Assembly (NCBI GenBank): GCA_035578155.1
Contig: JAPWDM010000007.1
Span: 30,106,413-30,170,412 of the forward strand
Source of the DNA: Brachynemurus nebulosus
Lineage: Eukaryota; Arthropoda; Insecta; Neuroptera; Myrmeleontidae
Direction of reading: 5' to 3'
Length of the DNA: 64,000 nt
A program made the position numbers and the translations under genes. A model generated the notes under the pieces. That model ran no database searches, was not told the origin of the DNA, and saw only the letters and a program-made list of their open reading frames with translations. The number at the start of each line of letters is the position of its first letter. Within the stretch, counting starts at the first letter, position 1. Below are positions 11,946-23,522 of this stretch, in pieces.

Positions 11946-12434
11946 AATCGCACAAAAACGTGTTTATTGAGTGTAAAAATGCGCATCCTTTCACTTATAC
12001 TCCCAAAAAATTGTAAATACTGTTTTTAAAAAAAAATCAACAACCATAATTCGTTCATCCTGTATTCCGTTTTTCCTGTATCGCATTATTTTACCTGAAT
12101 TATATGTAATTTGAATTATTTCTTAATTCATAATTCGAATTATCCCATCGCTAATATAAATATCAAAAAAAAAGATTATTTACTCTTTAAAAAACGAAAA
12201 AACCAGATGTCATTTACAAACAATATTTTTAGATTATGTTTAGCCCCGCAGGTTTGATAATTGATCAACGTTTGTTATTGAACGATTAAATTGCTGTAAT
12301 TACTGGCAGTTTGACAAGATGCTCGCTCAGTTTTTTTTTTCTTTTTCTGAATTCATACTTTAATTAGACAACACGATTTACAATATGTGTGTGACAACTG
12401 CAACGTTACTGCATTCTAAATATTTATTATTTGA

Positions 12435-13097
12435 CTAGCCGTACCCGCGACGTCGTTCGCGCAATCGATTGCTATAAACTCAATGAGAAGTATGTAAGTG
12501 TAATAATTATACAGAACTTGCAAAGAATAATAATTTTTGTGTAATGCATGCACGTTTTTCTATTTTCCCGGAGTAAAAAGTATCTTAAATATTGACCCAA
12601 GTAATAGGTTATCACCACACCAAATTTTATCAATATCCGTCCAATAGTTTTTGCGTAATACGTGCACATACACAAAATAGTTTTTCTATTTTCCCGTGGG
12701 AATGAGGCATTTTCCCGGGGTAAAAAGTATCTTAAATGTTGCCCTAGGTAATAAGTTATCACCACACCAAATTTTATTAAAATCCGTCCAATAGTTTTTG
12801 CCTAATGTGTGCACATGCTCAAAATGGTATTTCCATTTTCCCGTGGGAATGAGAAATTTTCCCGGAGTAAAAAGGATTTTAGATGTTGAACCAGGTAATA
12901 AGTTATCATCACACCAAATTTCATTAAAATCCGTCAATAGTTTTTGCGTGATGCGTGAACAGACAGACAGACAATAATTCTAAAAATCGCTGTTTTGGTA
13001 TCTACATCGGTAACTATTTACAGCACCAGTACAACTTTCAAAAAATATTCCATGTACAGAAATGGTCTCGTTACAATTTTATTATATGTATAGATGA
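12435..13097 (+). repeat. CTAGCCGTACCCGCG dispersed repeat with three 147-bp units
   Basis: The repeat starts CTAGCCGTACCCGCGACG and ends in 'attatatgtatagat'. Within it a unit beginning TTTTCCCGG-GTAAAAAG recurs at 12563, 12710 and 12857, exactly 147 bp apart. Each unit continues with a 'caccacaccaaatttta..aatccgtccaatagtttttgc' type block. The last unit ends in a GACAGACAGACA run. This layout is typical of insect non-LTR retroelement 3' ends. The minus-strand frames at 12472-12937 are shadows of it. Confidence 0.7.
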
Positions 13098-13990
13098 AAA
13101 TTTTTAAAGGACCGTGCCAGGTGCGCGTTTGACACGCATTAAAGCAAGTTTTCCACAGGTTTCGGGATAAAATATTGGGGATTTAGGAACACTTTTTACG
13201 ATTTAAATGTTACTTGTGTTATTAGGATTTCTTAAGTTAGTAATTCGAAATACTGACATTATGAGTGATCGTGTATTGACAGTATTGAAGTAATTATCAG
13301 GTAGCGGGTTTTTTTCGGACAGGTCAGGACCGTACTTATTACCATAAAATTTTGCAACTAATTAACATGAAATTGTGCACATTTGAATGAATATTATTTT
13401 TCACCATTTAGAATACTAACGGTATTTTTTAATTGACAAAAGTAAGAAAATTTTAAAAAAATCGGAAAAATTTTTTGTAAAATTTATTGACAAGCTGTTG
13501 AATAATTAGACGGTCCACTGTAATTCGTAACACGTACGTATTTACTAAGATTTTTTTATTATTGAAAAACAAATTTTTAATAAGCAACTATACTTCTATC
13601 TCTCAAAATTGAAAACAATAAAAAAAGATGAATTTATTTAATTCAAATGACATATCACATAAATCACATACATAATACAAACAAAAATACTTTTGATAGT
13701 CAATTAAAATTAGAGTAGCACTTTTCAGTTGTGCAGGTAACAATTTAAAGAATTAAAAAGGATGCTTACATAAAATACGTATCCATAAATAATATTTTTA
13801 TACACATATGTATGTGTGTGTTGTATAGTTGTATAACTTGTGTACGTTAGTTTTATCAAGATATTTTGAACGTTTAATCACATTGAGTGCAATATGTATA
13901 TCTGCATATACTAAACACGATACTGTCTGATCCGGAAAAAGTCCGATACCTGGTAATTATGTACTTGTCAACAAATACTGACAGTATTTC
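13098..13990. other. unassigned DNA
   Basis: No gene recognised. A (TATG/TG)-rich word occurs near 13803-13825. Confidence 0.5.
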
Positions 13991-13994
13991 TGGT

Positions 13995-14370
13995 CATGTA
14001 CAGGGCGTCTTAAAAAAAAAAGAAAGAAAACAAATTTTGAAGTTTAATTTTTTGTAAACGAGGCTAAAAAATGAAAAGTGGTTAAAAGACTCTCAACGTC
14101 ATTTTAAAAGATCTTTCTAACGATATCCCCCACTTTGCAGAAGGGCACAATTTTATCCACTTTGGAGCATTTGACTTAATGATTTGGACTTGAATTTTTT
14201 TGGGGGGGAGGGATGTTTTTCTAATACCGAAACATACCTGGATAAAAAATTTGATTCAATGAGAACCATTCTGTTTACTTCATATTTCTTTTTGAATTTT
14301 CGAAAATTTTGTTGCCAGAAAATCTCACTTTAAAGCTCAGTATGTATTTGGCAAACGCGGCCTAAGAATT
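13995..14370 (-). repeat. dispersed repeat X, copy 2
   Basis: Opens with ACAGGGCGTCTTAAAAA at about 13999 and, read on the minus strand, resembles 3030-3360 (see that entry). The ACAGGGYGT terminus is shared with the block at 7871, so the two may be related in type. No coding. Confidence 0.5.
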
Positions 14371-15666
14371 TTTCCATTCTGGAAATTCGCTAAAATGGTT
14401 TAGCAGAGCATCAATTTTTCAAAATCATTTGGGAAAGAAACAGTGATATTGGTGACAAAACACGAAAATGTATATATTTTATGTCAATCGTAGATGTTTC
14501 ATGATGACATTCTTTAAATCGACGCTTTAGACAGTTTAGACGATGAAAGGAACCTCAGCTTTGATTCTAAAGCTTTTAAGGCATCAGAAATATTCATAAA
14601 AGAATAAAAATTTGCTAGACCTACTTTTTCTAGTTTTTTTGTTTAGAAATAAATGAGTGGTTGTGTGTAAACATACCAAAAAATTTTGACAATCGTTTAC
14701 TGAAGATCATTTAATTTGTCTACAAGTGTACATTACAACTCGTACGATATGTCTTCTATACAATAAGAAAATATTATGAACAAAAATTCTAATTGTTAGA
14801 CAATATTTTATATAAAATCATATTTTAATATAAAACATATGGTAACGCAACTTTACATTAGTTTTATTCAAACGAACGGGCCACGGAAACAAGGACGCGA
14901 GAGGAGATCATCAGTCATAATGATTTCACGCATGCGTAATAAATAAAATATAATGACGTTGATGGTATTTTTTTTTTAAATTTTTTTGTATTGAAACGAA
15001 AAAAATGCCTATCATTTATTTATTCAAAGCAAGAAATATTTTAAGTAGTTTTCAAGTTGTGTGAAGTCCAGTCACTGAATGCATCTGAATAAAACACATT
15101 AATATTGAAAAATTATGAGATTTTTTCTAAAAATATGATTTAACGATCTTACCATATCATTTTTAAAATGTGAACTTTTTAATTATTTTACAACGCAATA
15201 TCGTTACAGTGAACTCGAAATTATTTACGCAGCATTCATTTCACGTTTGTTTTTCTAGTTATCCCGTCCCGTTCTTCCTGGAATCCAGGAATTCATGGAT
15301 CTTTTAAAAGTTTTGTTTCGTGCATTAGTAGTGGATTTAAGGTTGCAACTATTCCACAATAGAGACTAGGGCAGATCCGGCTTTTAGAAAGGGGCGGAAT
15401 TCACACCCAAATTATCACTTTTCGAAAGCTCGGTCGTTTGTTAAAGTAGAACGATTCGAAAAATACTTCTATCAAATCGGTCATATTTTTAAAAGAAATT
15501 TCGTTTCGAAAAAAAGCAACATGTGGCCAAAGTAACCCAACTTCGTCGTCTGACTTTGGCCACCCTTATTTAAAAAAAAAAAATATTTAGAATGTATTTA
15601 GCTTCCTGTCCATTTCAAAGTTAAAAGTACTAATACAGACCTATAAAACGTAACTAGAAACAAAAA
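14371..15666. other. unassigned DNA
   Basis: No gene, RNA or repeat boundary could be supported. Confidence 0.5.
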
Positions 15667-15670
15667 TTAA

Positions 15671-16603
15671 CCCTAGAATCATACGTACACGTCAAAACGA
15701 CGAACGAACTTCTCTACCTGCTCCAGTACTACAACTTGTCGGTACCTGCTTGCTGTGAGATTTCTGTTATCTAATTTATTTGTTGTTAAACACATAAGAC
15801 GTATTTATTTTGTTTATAGTCATTGTCGTTTTGTTTGTATTGAAATAGTGCCCGTCAAAAGGACGTCGATGTATGATTACGCGATGTTTTTTTTTAAAGA
15901 TTTTGTACTTCACATATAAAAGTTTTCCTAATTTTTCTAAAATTTATTAAAGATATGCATGTTATAATTAATTTATTCAATGATTATGATAATGTGAAAA
16001 ATGATTACAGCTTTTTGACTTATAGAGACGACATAATACTGAAGTTTTAATATATTGAATCGAAAACTAAAGAATGCGTTTCAAGTGACTTAATAAAAGA
16101 TTAACAGTTTATTTTGTGGAAAATATTTTAATTTTTATTATTTTTTGAGATCTTATTCGAAAAATTACTAACAAATTTTAGAAAATTTACAAATGTGTCT
16201 AATGGGGAAATAACTACATATCTATAGGAATAGTTAGGACTGGGAAATTTCACATTCTGTAAAGTCACACATGTCCACTGACTCATAATAGTTCATAAAT
16301 TAATTATTTCAAAAATTCAAACACATGTTTTATGATACAATTGATGTATTTATCTATTTTTTAATTTTTATAATGAAAATATGCTTTTATAAAAAGATTT
16401 AAAAAAATTAATAAATATTTACATTAAGAAATTTTTCCAAATCCAATTTTTTTAAATATTTTGTTCGTTTTTGTAGTATGGTTATGTAAAAAAAAAAATG
16501 TTTTTTGCAAATAAACTCTAAAACTCTCCGTAAAAAGTCCATCCGTCAAAACGACGTCGATGTATGATTAACGTTTCTCGTAGACCAACGTATGATTCTA
16601 GAG
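15671..16603 (+). mobile_element. piggyBac-like MITE, family A, copy 1
   Basis: The ends are CCCTAGAATCATACG and, inverted, CTCTAGAATCATACG, and TTAA flanks both (15667-15670, 16604-16607). CCCTAGA-type termini with a TTAA duplication are diagnostic of the piggyBac superfamily. Inside each end lie subterminal CGTCAAAACGACG-like blocks and ATGTATGATTA words. The 933-bp interior has no transposase, so movement would need one supplied in trans. Three further copies are in this window. Confidence 0.88.
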
Positions 16604-16607
16604 TTAA

Positions 16608-17680
16608 TATCATTTGGTGTAAAATTTATAACAGTGTAAAGTTCAAAAGTGGACCAAAGTCATCCAATTTTACGGTTTCAGTTAATATTATTTTGGATAA
16701 TTTTGATCGTTAGAACTGGATCCGTTTGTAAATAACATGCCTGTAGTATGGTCTAAAACGACTAAGAAACATATTTCCGCACCTATCGGTACCAAACGAA
16801 GCCAAGCTATAATATTTTTATATATAAAAATTGTCCGGTGAGGGCATCCTTAACTAATAAGTCAATATTTTATTGACAGAACACGATTTCTTACTTATAT
16901 TTTTAATATACTGGTTGATTCATGTATTACCGGGAATTGTTCTGTATTATTTGTAGAATTCATTGAACACAATGGAGTGGATTAATTTGTTAATATAAGA
17001 ATTCTAATAGTTTCACGAATTATGAAACAATAAAATTATAAATTCGTTATAAATACAGAATTGTCCTTGGAATTTTAATATAAAACTGTTTTTTCTTTTT
17101 ACCAAAATGATATAAGATAATGAAATAAAAAATTCATAATAAAATACATATAAATAAAAATTATCCCATATTGAATTTCAATTTTGATAAATTTTTTTTC
17201 GTAGTTTAACATTCACTCGATTTTATAATCTAATGTTACTTTTTTGGAACGAAACAAAAAACAACAAAACGCATATTTAAAAATAACTTTAGTGGATTTT
17301 TTTCGAAAATCATATATTTTTAGAAATGATTGATAAGTTGAAATATTGAATGATATTTGTGTTTTAAAAATTATAATATTGTAGAACTGAATGAAATTTT
17401 CAAACGTAATTGCTTCCTTGTTTGTGCAAGTATTCGACACTAGGGGGCCATACAAGGTCGACATTTTTCGTAATAGTGTCTCTTTACGGACACAATTTTT
17501 TTAGTCTTATTTTGAAAAAGGATATTAAGATATTCTTTTGGAATTTATATAAGAATCCAATTCTGGGACCTTGGCAAGTGTGAGAAGGAAGGGACTCGAA
17601 TTTTTCCTGTAACTGTAATTCGAATCTGTATCGTTACTGTATCTTCATGCCAATGCGAGTTCATGTTTCGTGGTAAGGAC
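16608..17680. other. unassigned AT-rich DNA
   Basis: No supportable gene; the 83-codon minus-strand frame at 17213-17464 matches nothing I recognise. Confidence 0.5.
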
Positions 17681-18152
17681 TAGTGATGTTGGGGCGAGAA
17701 GCATTTAATTGATTAATCAACTAAAATTGTTTTTCAGATAAAATTAGTCATTAGTCGAAAATATCGAGCACAGAGTAGTCAACTAATCGACTAAATTTTT
17801 AGTCGAATTCATGGTAAGGTAACCTATGTAACTCTTTCAAAAACGAGGTGTTTTTTTCGAATTTAATTGTGGACTTTTAATATTTTTCTTTTAAGAAAAA
17901 AAAAGATATGAAATATCACAATATATTAATCACATAAAAGTGAAAAATCATATAGGTAGATAATTTTCCATTTTTTGAAGTCCAATAAATAATACAGAAA
18001 AATTGTTAAATTAGTCGTTTTTAGTCATTTGAAACAAAAATTAATCATTTTAATCATTTAATCGAAGATAAAATAGTCGACTAAAATATGACTAAATGTA
18101 AACAAAATTAGCCGACTAAACCGACTGATCGATTAATCATCTGACATTACTA
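17681..18152 (+). mobile_element. hAT MITE (AGTCGATTAATCGACT family), chain member 1
   Basis: Starts TAGTGATGTTGGGGC and ends 'gacattacta'; the ends fit YARNG. The left flank GTAAGGAC (17673-17680) and right flank GTGAGGAC (18153-18160) are an 8-bp duplication with one mismatch. Subterminal GTCGACTAA/TTAATCGACTAA palindromic words are abundant near both ends. Non-coding. Confidence 0.82.
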
Positions 18153-18160
18153 GTGAGGAC

Positions 18161-18362
18161 TAGTGATGTCGAGCCGACAAGCAGTTAGTCGATTAATCGA
18201 CTAAAGTTGTTTTTCCGACAAAATTAGTCATTAATCGCAAATATCGAGCGAACAATAGTCGATTAATCGACTAAATTTTTAATCGAATTCATGAATAAGG
18301 TAATGAGTGTGACTCTCTTAAAAACGATATTTTCTTTTGAATTTAATTATTCGACATCACTA
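18161..18362 (+). mobile_element. hAT MITE, chain member 2, internally deleted
   Basis: Starts TAGTGATGTCGAGCCGACAA and ends TCGACATCACTA, but is only 202 bp. It shares its left 8-bp flank GTGAGGAC (18153-18160) with member 1 and is followed by GTGAAGAC (18363-18370). It is in the same orientation as member 1, and most of the right half is missing. Confidence 0.82.
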
Positions 18363-18370
18363 GTGAAGAC

Positions 18371-18845
18371 TAGTGATGTCAGCTAATTAGTCGATTAATT
18401 GGTTTAGTCGACTAATTTTGTTTACATCTAGTCATTTTTTAGTCGACTATTTTACCTTCGACCAATTGACCAAAATGATTAATTTTTTTTAAATGACTAA
18501 AAACGACTAATTTATTAATTTTTCTGTATTATTTATTAGACTCCAAATAATGAAAATTAAAAAATTATCTCTTTGTACGATTGTTTACTTTTATGTGATT
18601 GACACATTGTGATATGTTATATTTTTCTTTTTCTTAAAAAATATATTAAAAGTCACTATTCAAATTCAAAATAAAATATCCTTTTTGAAAGAATTATATA
18701 GGTTACCCTATTTATGAATTCGATCAAAAATTTAGTCGACTAATCGACTATTGTTCGTTCGATATTTCCGACTAATGACTAAATTTGTCTGAAAAACAAC
18801 TTCAGTCGATTAATCGACTAACTGCTTGTCGACTTAACATCACTA
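18371..18845 (-). mobile_element. hAT MITE, chain member 3, inverted
   Basis: Starts TAGTGATGTCAGCTAATTAG and ends 'aacatcacta'. The interior is the reverse complement of member 1, so orientation is opposite. It is bordered by GTGAAGAC (18363-18370) and GTGAGGAC (18846-18853). The same 8-bp word thus separates three elements. Confidence 0.82.
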
Positions 18846-18853
18846 GTGAGGAC

Positions 18854-19695
18854 ACAATCTAGTGCTAGTGATTGTACACATAGACGAGAAATAACTAACA
18901 GGGAAAGTTAACGAGAGGCTACTGTAATTTTTTTTTAAACTATCTAAACACCGTGTAAACACAGAACTAGTTGTATTAAACAATTGATTTAAATCTCCGC
19001 ATACCTCTGATATGGACAATCAGACCGATTTTTATATATAATAAATTTTTTTTAATATTTCTGATTTGATTGATTGCATTTAAATGAAACAAAAACCGGA
19101 GAACTGAGTTTATCCGTTTGAAGATGTGATGATAGACGGTGGCCCCGTCAAACACGCCCCACCTCGCCGCATTGCTCTATCATTCGTCCCAGCCGTTAAT
19201 CACATATTGTTTTTTTGTAGCTAAATAATTAATACAAAACCAAATATTAATTAATTTCTATGTGTAATTACGATCTGATAACGAAATGTGATGATATTAT
19301 TTAAATCTTAATTACATTTTCAAATAAAATTCTATTTCCTTGTAATAAGAAATGCCAATATTATTAATATATATATAAAAAAAAAAAATAGAATTTATTT
19401 TGTATAAAATTGCTACTAGGCATTTGGCTGTAATTTTTTTGTTTCAATTATTTTTTTTTCTAATGACAACAAAATAAAGAAAAAAACCGTACAAATACTT
19501 ATTTCAGTATTTCTAACACAGCGTCTCCCAATCGAAGTCGAAGTGTCCATCGCTTTGCAGGTGAATTTTTTCAGTATCTATTTTTATACTTTGTTTATTC
19601 GTCCAAGGTGTGCGCCAAATTGAAAAGCAATCGGTTGGATAAAACTTGAGATTTTGTGTCAAGCAATTCGAAAAAATGTTTCGAAGAAAACGCGT
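18854..19695. other. unassigned DNA
   Basis: A slightly GC-richer patch lies at 19130-19195 (GTGGCCCCGTCAAACACG) but carries no open frame or recognised motif. Confidence 0.5.
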
Positions 19696-19699
19696 TTAA

Positions 19700-20559
19700 G
19701 GGGAACCATTAGTGTGACATTTTGAAAAAATTGGAAATTTTTTTTGCATGTTTTAATAGTTTATACCTTTAAAAATAACATACTAAAATTTCAAATGCAT
19801 ATCTCAAATAGTTTTTGAGTTACAGCCATCCGAAGAATGGATTCTGATTTTCATTGTTAACTCTGAGGTATTGAGAAATGTATGAAGGTTGATAATTCGG
19901 GAGTTTCTGGACGTGGATGCCAGTCACATGTTGTAGAGAAGCTAGACCCTGGCACATTTAAATGACTCATCTAGTTTGACTATGACCGTTATAGTGAGTA
20001 CATCGTAAATAATTTTAGTTAAACTTCTCAGTGATTAAAACTAAAAGCTAAAGTAAAGAAAAACTACATTTTTCAAATTTGCTGCAGTTATAACTCGAAG
20101 ACAAATCATTCGATCGATTTGATTCTTATTGCAGCTTCTTTTATATATATTTCTTCGTACCATGAACCTCCAGTTTTCCGATCGAATAAAAAATGTAATT
20201 TTCGCAAGCCAAAAACCATCAAACTTTTTTTTTAAAAACTCCGCCATTTTGTTAAATTTCAACTTTGAGGTTCACGGTACGGACTGTCCCTTCTAATTTA
20301 ATAGGCTTTTTGGTTTTTTTGATATCAGGCAGTGTGAACGCCGCTATCACTGCAGCAGTGGGGAACTTTTTTTTTGGAGCCTTGGACAATCTCGAATAAC
20401 TCATTAAATTTTCAATTTTTTTGTCCAAAAAGTTTATCTTGAATTTATTATATATCAACGAATATATCCTTAAAATATTAAAACATTCCATACAGTAGTT
20501 TTCTTTAAAAAAATTCCCAAAAATCACTTTTTTTCAGGCGGTCACACTAGTGGTCCCCC
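19700..20559 (+). mobile_element. TTAA-flanked element, family B, copy 1
   Basis: The ends are GGGGAACCATTAGTGTGAC (19700) and, inverted, GGGGGACCACTAGTGTGAC (20559). TTAA flanks both (19696-19699, 20560-20563). Copies 2 and 3 show the same right end. On the minus strand a 91-codon frame (20252-20527) is also present in the other copies. Differences between copies fall at all codon positions, so I do not call it a gene. Confidence 0.82.
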
Positions 20560-20563
20560 TTAA

Positions 20564-21065
20564 AGTTTCGAGCAAAATTTCAAACAGCAACAACAAGTCT
20601 ATGTTGCTTGAAGATTGAAATTAAACTGAACACTCTTAACTTATTACTGCCTCATTTTATACCTCTAAACTAGAAACGCACCCTCTCACTGGGATTTGTA
20701 ATCCCATACAAAATCTAACGTAATTCGACACTACATAATCACGGTTAGTTTCAACTGGGACATTCTGTATTAATTATTCATTCAAATAATTAATAAATTT
20801 CGATTGATAATTAAAAGATTTTCTATATTTGTGCGTTGAACTACGCTACTGTTTTGTTTAATTAGTTTCAAAAAAAAAAAAAATTATACGTATTCGAAAG
20901 TTCAAATCTCAGCACGAAAAATTAGAATTTTCCTTTGTTTGAAATGATATTTACGAATTAATAAGTAAAAAAATATTATTTATTGTTTGAACTTGAATCG
21001 CTTTTTGGTTAATACTCAAATAATATCAGTTTATTGATTGGTATTGATATTTTGCAATCACTTTA
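20564..21065. other. spacer between inverted family B copies
   Basis: About 500 bp of unassigned DNA between the right ends of two oppositely oriented copies. Confidence 0.6.
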
Positions 21066-21069
21066 TTAA

Positions 21070-21396
21070 GGGGGACCACTAGTGTGACTGCCTGAAAAAA
21101 AGATGATTTTTGGGAATTTTAAAAAGAAGAAATATTGTATGGAATGTTTTGATATTTTACGGGTATATTGGTTGATATATAATAAATTCATGATAAAATT
21201 TTTGAACCAAAAGACTGAAAATTCAGTGAGTTATTCGCGATCTACCAAGGCTCCAAAAAAAAAGGTTCCCCACTGCTTCACAGTGCCTGAAATCAAAAAA
21301 AAGCCCATTAAACTAGAAGGTATTGCCCGTACCGTGAACCTCAATCGAAATAAAAGGTGAAATTTAACAAAATGGCGGAGGTGAAATTTAACAAAA
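21070..21396 (-). mobile_element. TTAA-flanked element, family B, copy 2, truncated
   Basis: Begins GGGGGACCACTAGTGTGAC after TTAA (21066-21069) and matches the reverse complement of the right half of copy 1. It stops near 21396 after a short duplication of GTGAAATTTAACAAAA, so the left end is lost. The 85-codon plus-strand frame at 21103-21360 is homologous to the minus-strand frame of copy 1. Confidence 0.8.
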
Positions 21397-22711
21397 CACA
21401 ACTGTGTCTTTCACCTGATGATGGCGTAATGGCCGAAAGTCGACTCGTGTTTGTACGATTTTTGTTGTGAAAAGTGACAAAGCAACGATCCCCTATCTTT
21501 TAATACGGACTTTCACAAAGTAAATCTTTCTAATATTAATTATTTAAAACAGTAAAATTTATAAAATTATTTAAAACAGTAAAATTTCTTCTGCCCCCCA
21601 ATCTAAAATATTATACACTCCGACTCTTTTATAGACAATGTACCCTTCCCACTGAATGAATTACAAAAACAGTTTAAATACTGATATTAGTTTGAATCGA
21701 AATGAAAAATACGAAATAATTTCAATAACTTCCGTTAGTAAAACAAAAAATTCAACAGATTTATCGAACTAAAAACAATAATCAGATCAGTAAAATTAAT
21801 GACTTACGAATAAAACTCGAACAGTTATTGATAAAATTATTACAATTTTATTATAGTGTATTTAGACAGGCATCGAAGCTTATGGGAACAAATACGATGA
21901 TTATTGTTTGAAAAATCGAATGTAGACTGAGTGCTGGCGACCGATTTACTTTACGTGTTTTAGCAATGTCGAAAAAATTAATCACAAAAAGGTTATTCTT
22001 AAATTTTTTGAGTTTTGAAGCGAAAACTTCTGTATCGAGGGTCATTCGGTTTGAGGGCGTAGTGAAATCTGTAATGATTCAGCGTGTTTTTTGTCGAACT
22101 AATTACTTTCAAAAAATCATTCATTTGGTCCATTGTAACCTGACAAAACACAAGGCATTTTTTAGCGAAAATCATTCCAGGGCGCAATAAATTTAGTTAC
22201 ACCACTGGTACCAGCCAATAAAAAATTTGACCGACCATCATCAAGTATACTTATTAGGAAAATTTTAGTCATCAGGAAAAACTGAAAAAATTCCCTGAAA
22301 GTGCATTTAATTAAGAACAATATAACGTTTAATTGGCCGTTAATGAAGACGTACTTATAACTAACTGGGAAAAGCTAAGAAAATTTCTAATATTTTCCTC
22401 TTAAACACGTGAAAAAATTATTTAAAATAAAATAAATGAAATGTTTAATATAGATTACCTAAAGTTATCTTGTATTTAAATGTCTTTTAAAACGTCATTC
22501 TTTATATGATTTTACGATACTTATTAAATTACTACTTCAGAAAAACATTATCAGTCGCTGAGATGTCGCTTCATAGGAAAAATATTTTTCATCCTGGTGT
22601 ACATTTCATAGTAGATATATTGAGTGGTGCAAAAAAATCGGCTATAACGCTCTTAAAAATATGAAATTTGTTAGAACGTCCAAGTTAAAGGTGTAAAATC
22701 TCTTGCAAATT
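21397..22711. other. unassigned DNA
   Basis: No supportable gene. Overlapping 62-74-codon frames on both strands at 21966-22190 share no recognisable domain. A 20-bp direct duplication (ATTATTTAAAACAGTAAAAT) occurs at about 21538-21588. Confidence 0.5.
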
Positions 22712-23522
22712 CACAGTAAAAAAAAATTTGTGTCAAAATTAATACATTTCACATGTCCGGAACGGTCCATTCAATTTTTTGTGTTATTTTAACACAAAGC
22801 ATATGTGTCAGATCTTTACATAAGATTTGTGTCAGTGATTTAACACACAAGAGGACATACATTTTGTGTTAATTTTTCAGATTTATCAGAGTTAGTTGTT
22901 AAACTTTTTTATTCAATATTTTATTGTCACCTAAAAAATTTGAAAATCGTCAAAAATTATAACGATTTGGTTCAGATATTATTATAAATGAGACTCAAAG
23001 AACGCAAAGTAAGTCAGTTCTTTGTAAAAAATTTTATTTATTCCACATATATCTACCAAAATATATATAATAATAAAGATGAGAGTAGTTCTTATTATTA
23101 AACAAAACCGAAAAATTATAAGTTTTTTCAGTTACTGACGAATATCGAATAATATATAGTTTTATTAAAAATTTAAAAATGAAACAATTTTCTTACATTT
23201 TAAGGTTATTTTGTTACAGATTCAGTTACAAAAAATCATGTAAGCTTACGAGATTGTATATTATAATATACAATCGAGATTGTATATTATAATCTAACTT
23301 ACGTACTTTTAACATTCTTTTGTTTTACACAAATATTATGTTACTTCTTTGTTGTTCAAAACAGGTTAACATTTTTATTCTGTAAAATCGAAATTTGTGT
23401 TAATACTTTCATTTTACACAAACACGAAATGTTACATTAACGCAGGATTCTGTTACTTATCTAACACAAAAATTTTAACCACTAGTTTTTTTTTTACGCA
23501 GAACACAAATTTTTTTACTGTG
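22712..23522. mobile_element. TIR element CACAGTAAAAAAA...TTTGTGT
   Basis: An end CACAGTAAAAAAAAATTTGT at 22712 is mirrored by the complement of CACAGTAAAAAAATTTGTGT ending at 23522. Inside, GTGTTAA, TAACACAAA and TTTACACAAA words recur many times in both orientations. The 811-bp element has no coding frame. A clean target duplication was not found, so superfamily is undetermined. Confidence 0.65.
23252..23275. repeat. perfect 24-bp palindrome
   Basis: The 12-bp half GATTGTATATTA is followed immediately by its exact reverse complement; a partial third copy, GATTGTATATTATAATCT, follows at 23279-23296. It could be a protein-binding palindrome or a product of local template switching. Confidence 0.85.

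Larger units (their letters stand above)
10535..12153. mobile_element. hAT-type non-autonomous element with nested insertions
   Basis: The left end is TAGTGATGGGCACAATT at 10535; the right end, read inward, is TAGCGATGGGATAATTCG at 12153. Both fit the hAT TIR consensus YARNG. The 8-bp flanks are ATGTAAAT (10527-10534) and ATATAAAT (12154-12161), one mismatch, as expected of a hAT target duplication. The interior holds a pogo-like copy, a TTAA-flanked element and a TTTCGGATACGG-rich block, so much of its length is later insertion. No transposase remains. Confidence 0.65.

Noticed and set aside
12472..12937. Overlapping minus-strand frames of 83 and 97 codons with repeated peptides
   Set aside because: The peptide repeats reflect the 147-bp units of a dispersed repeat; there is no domain.
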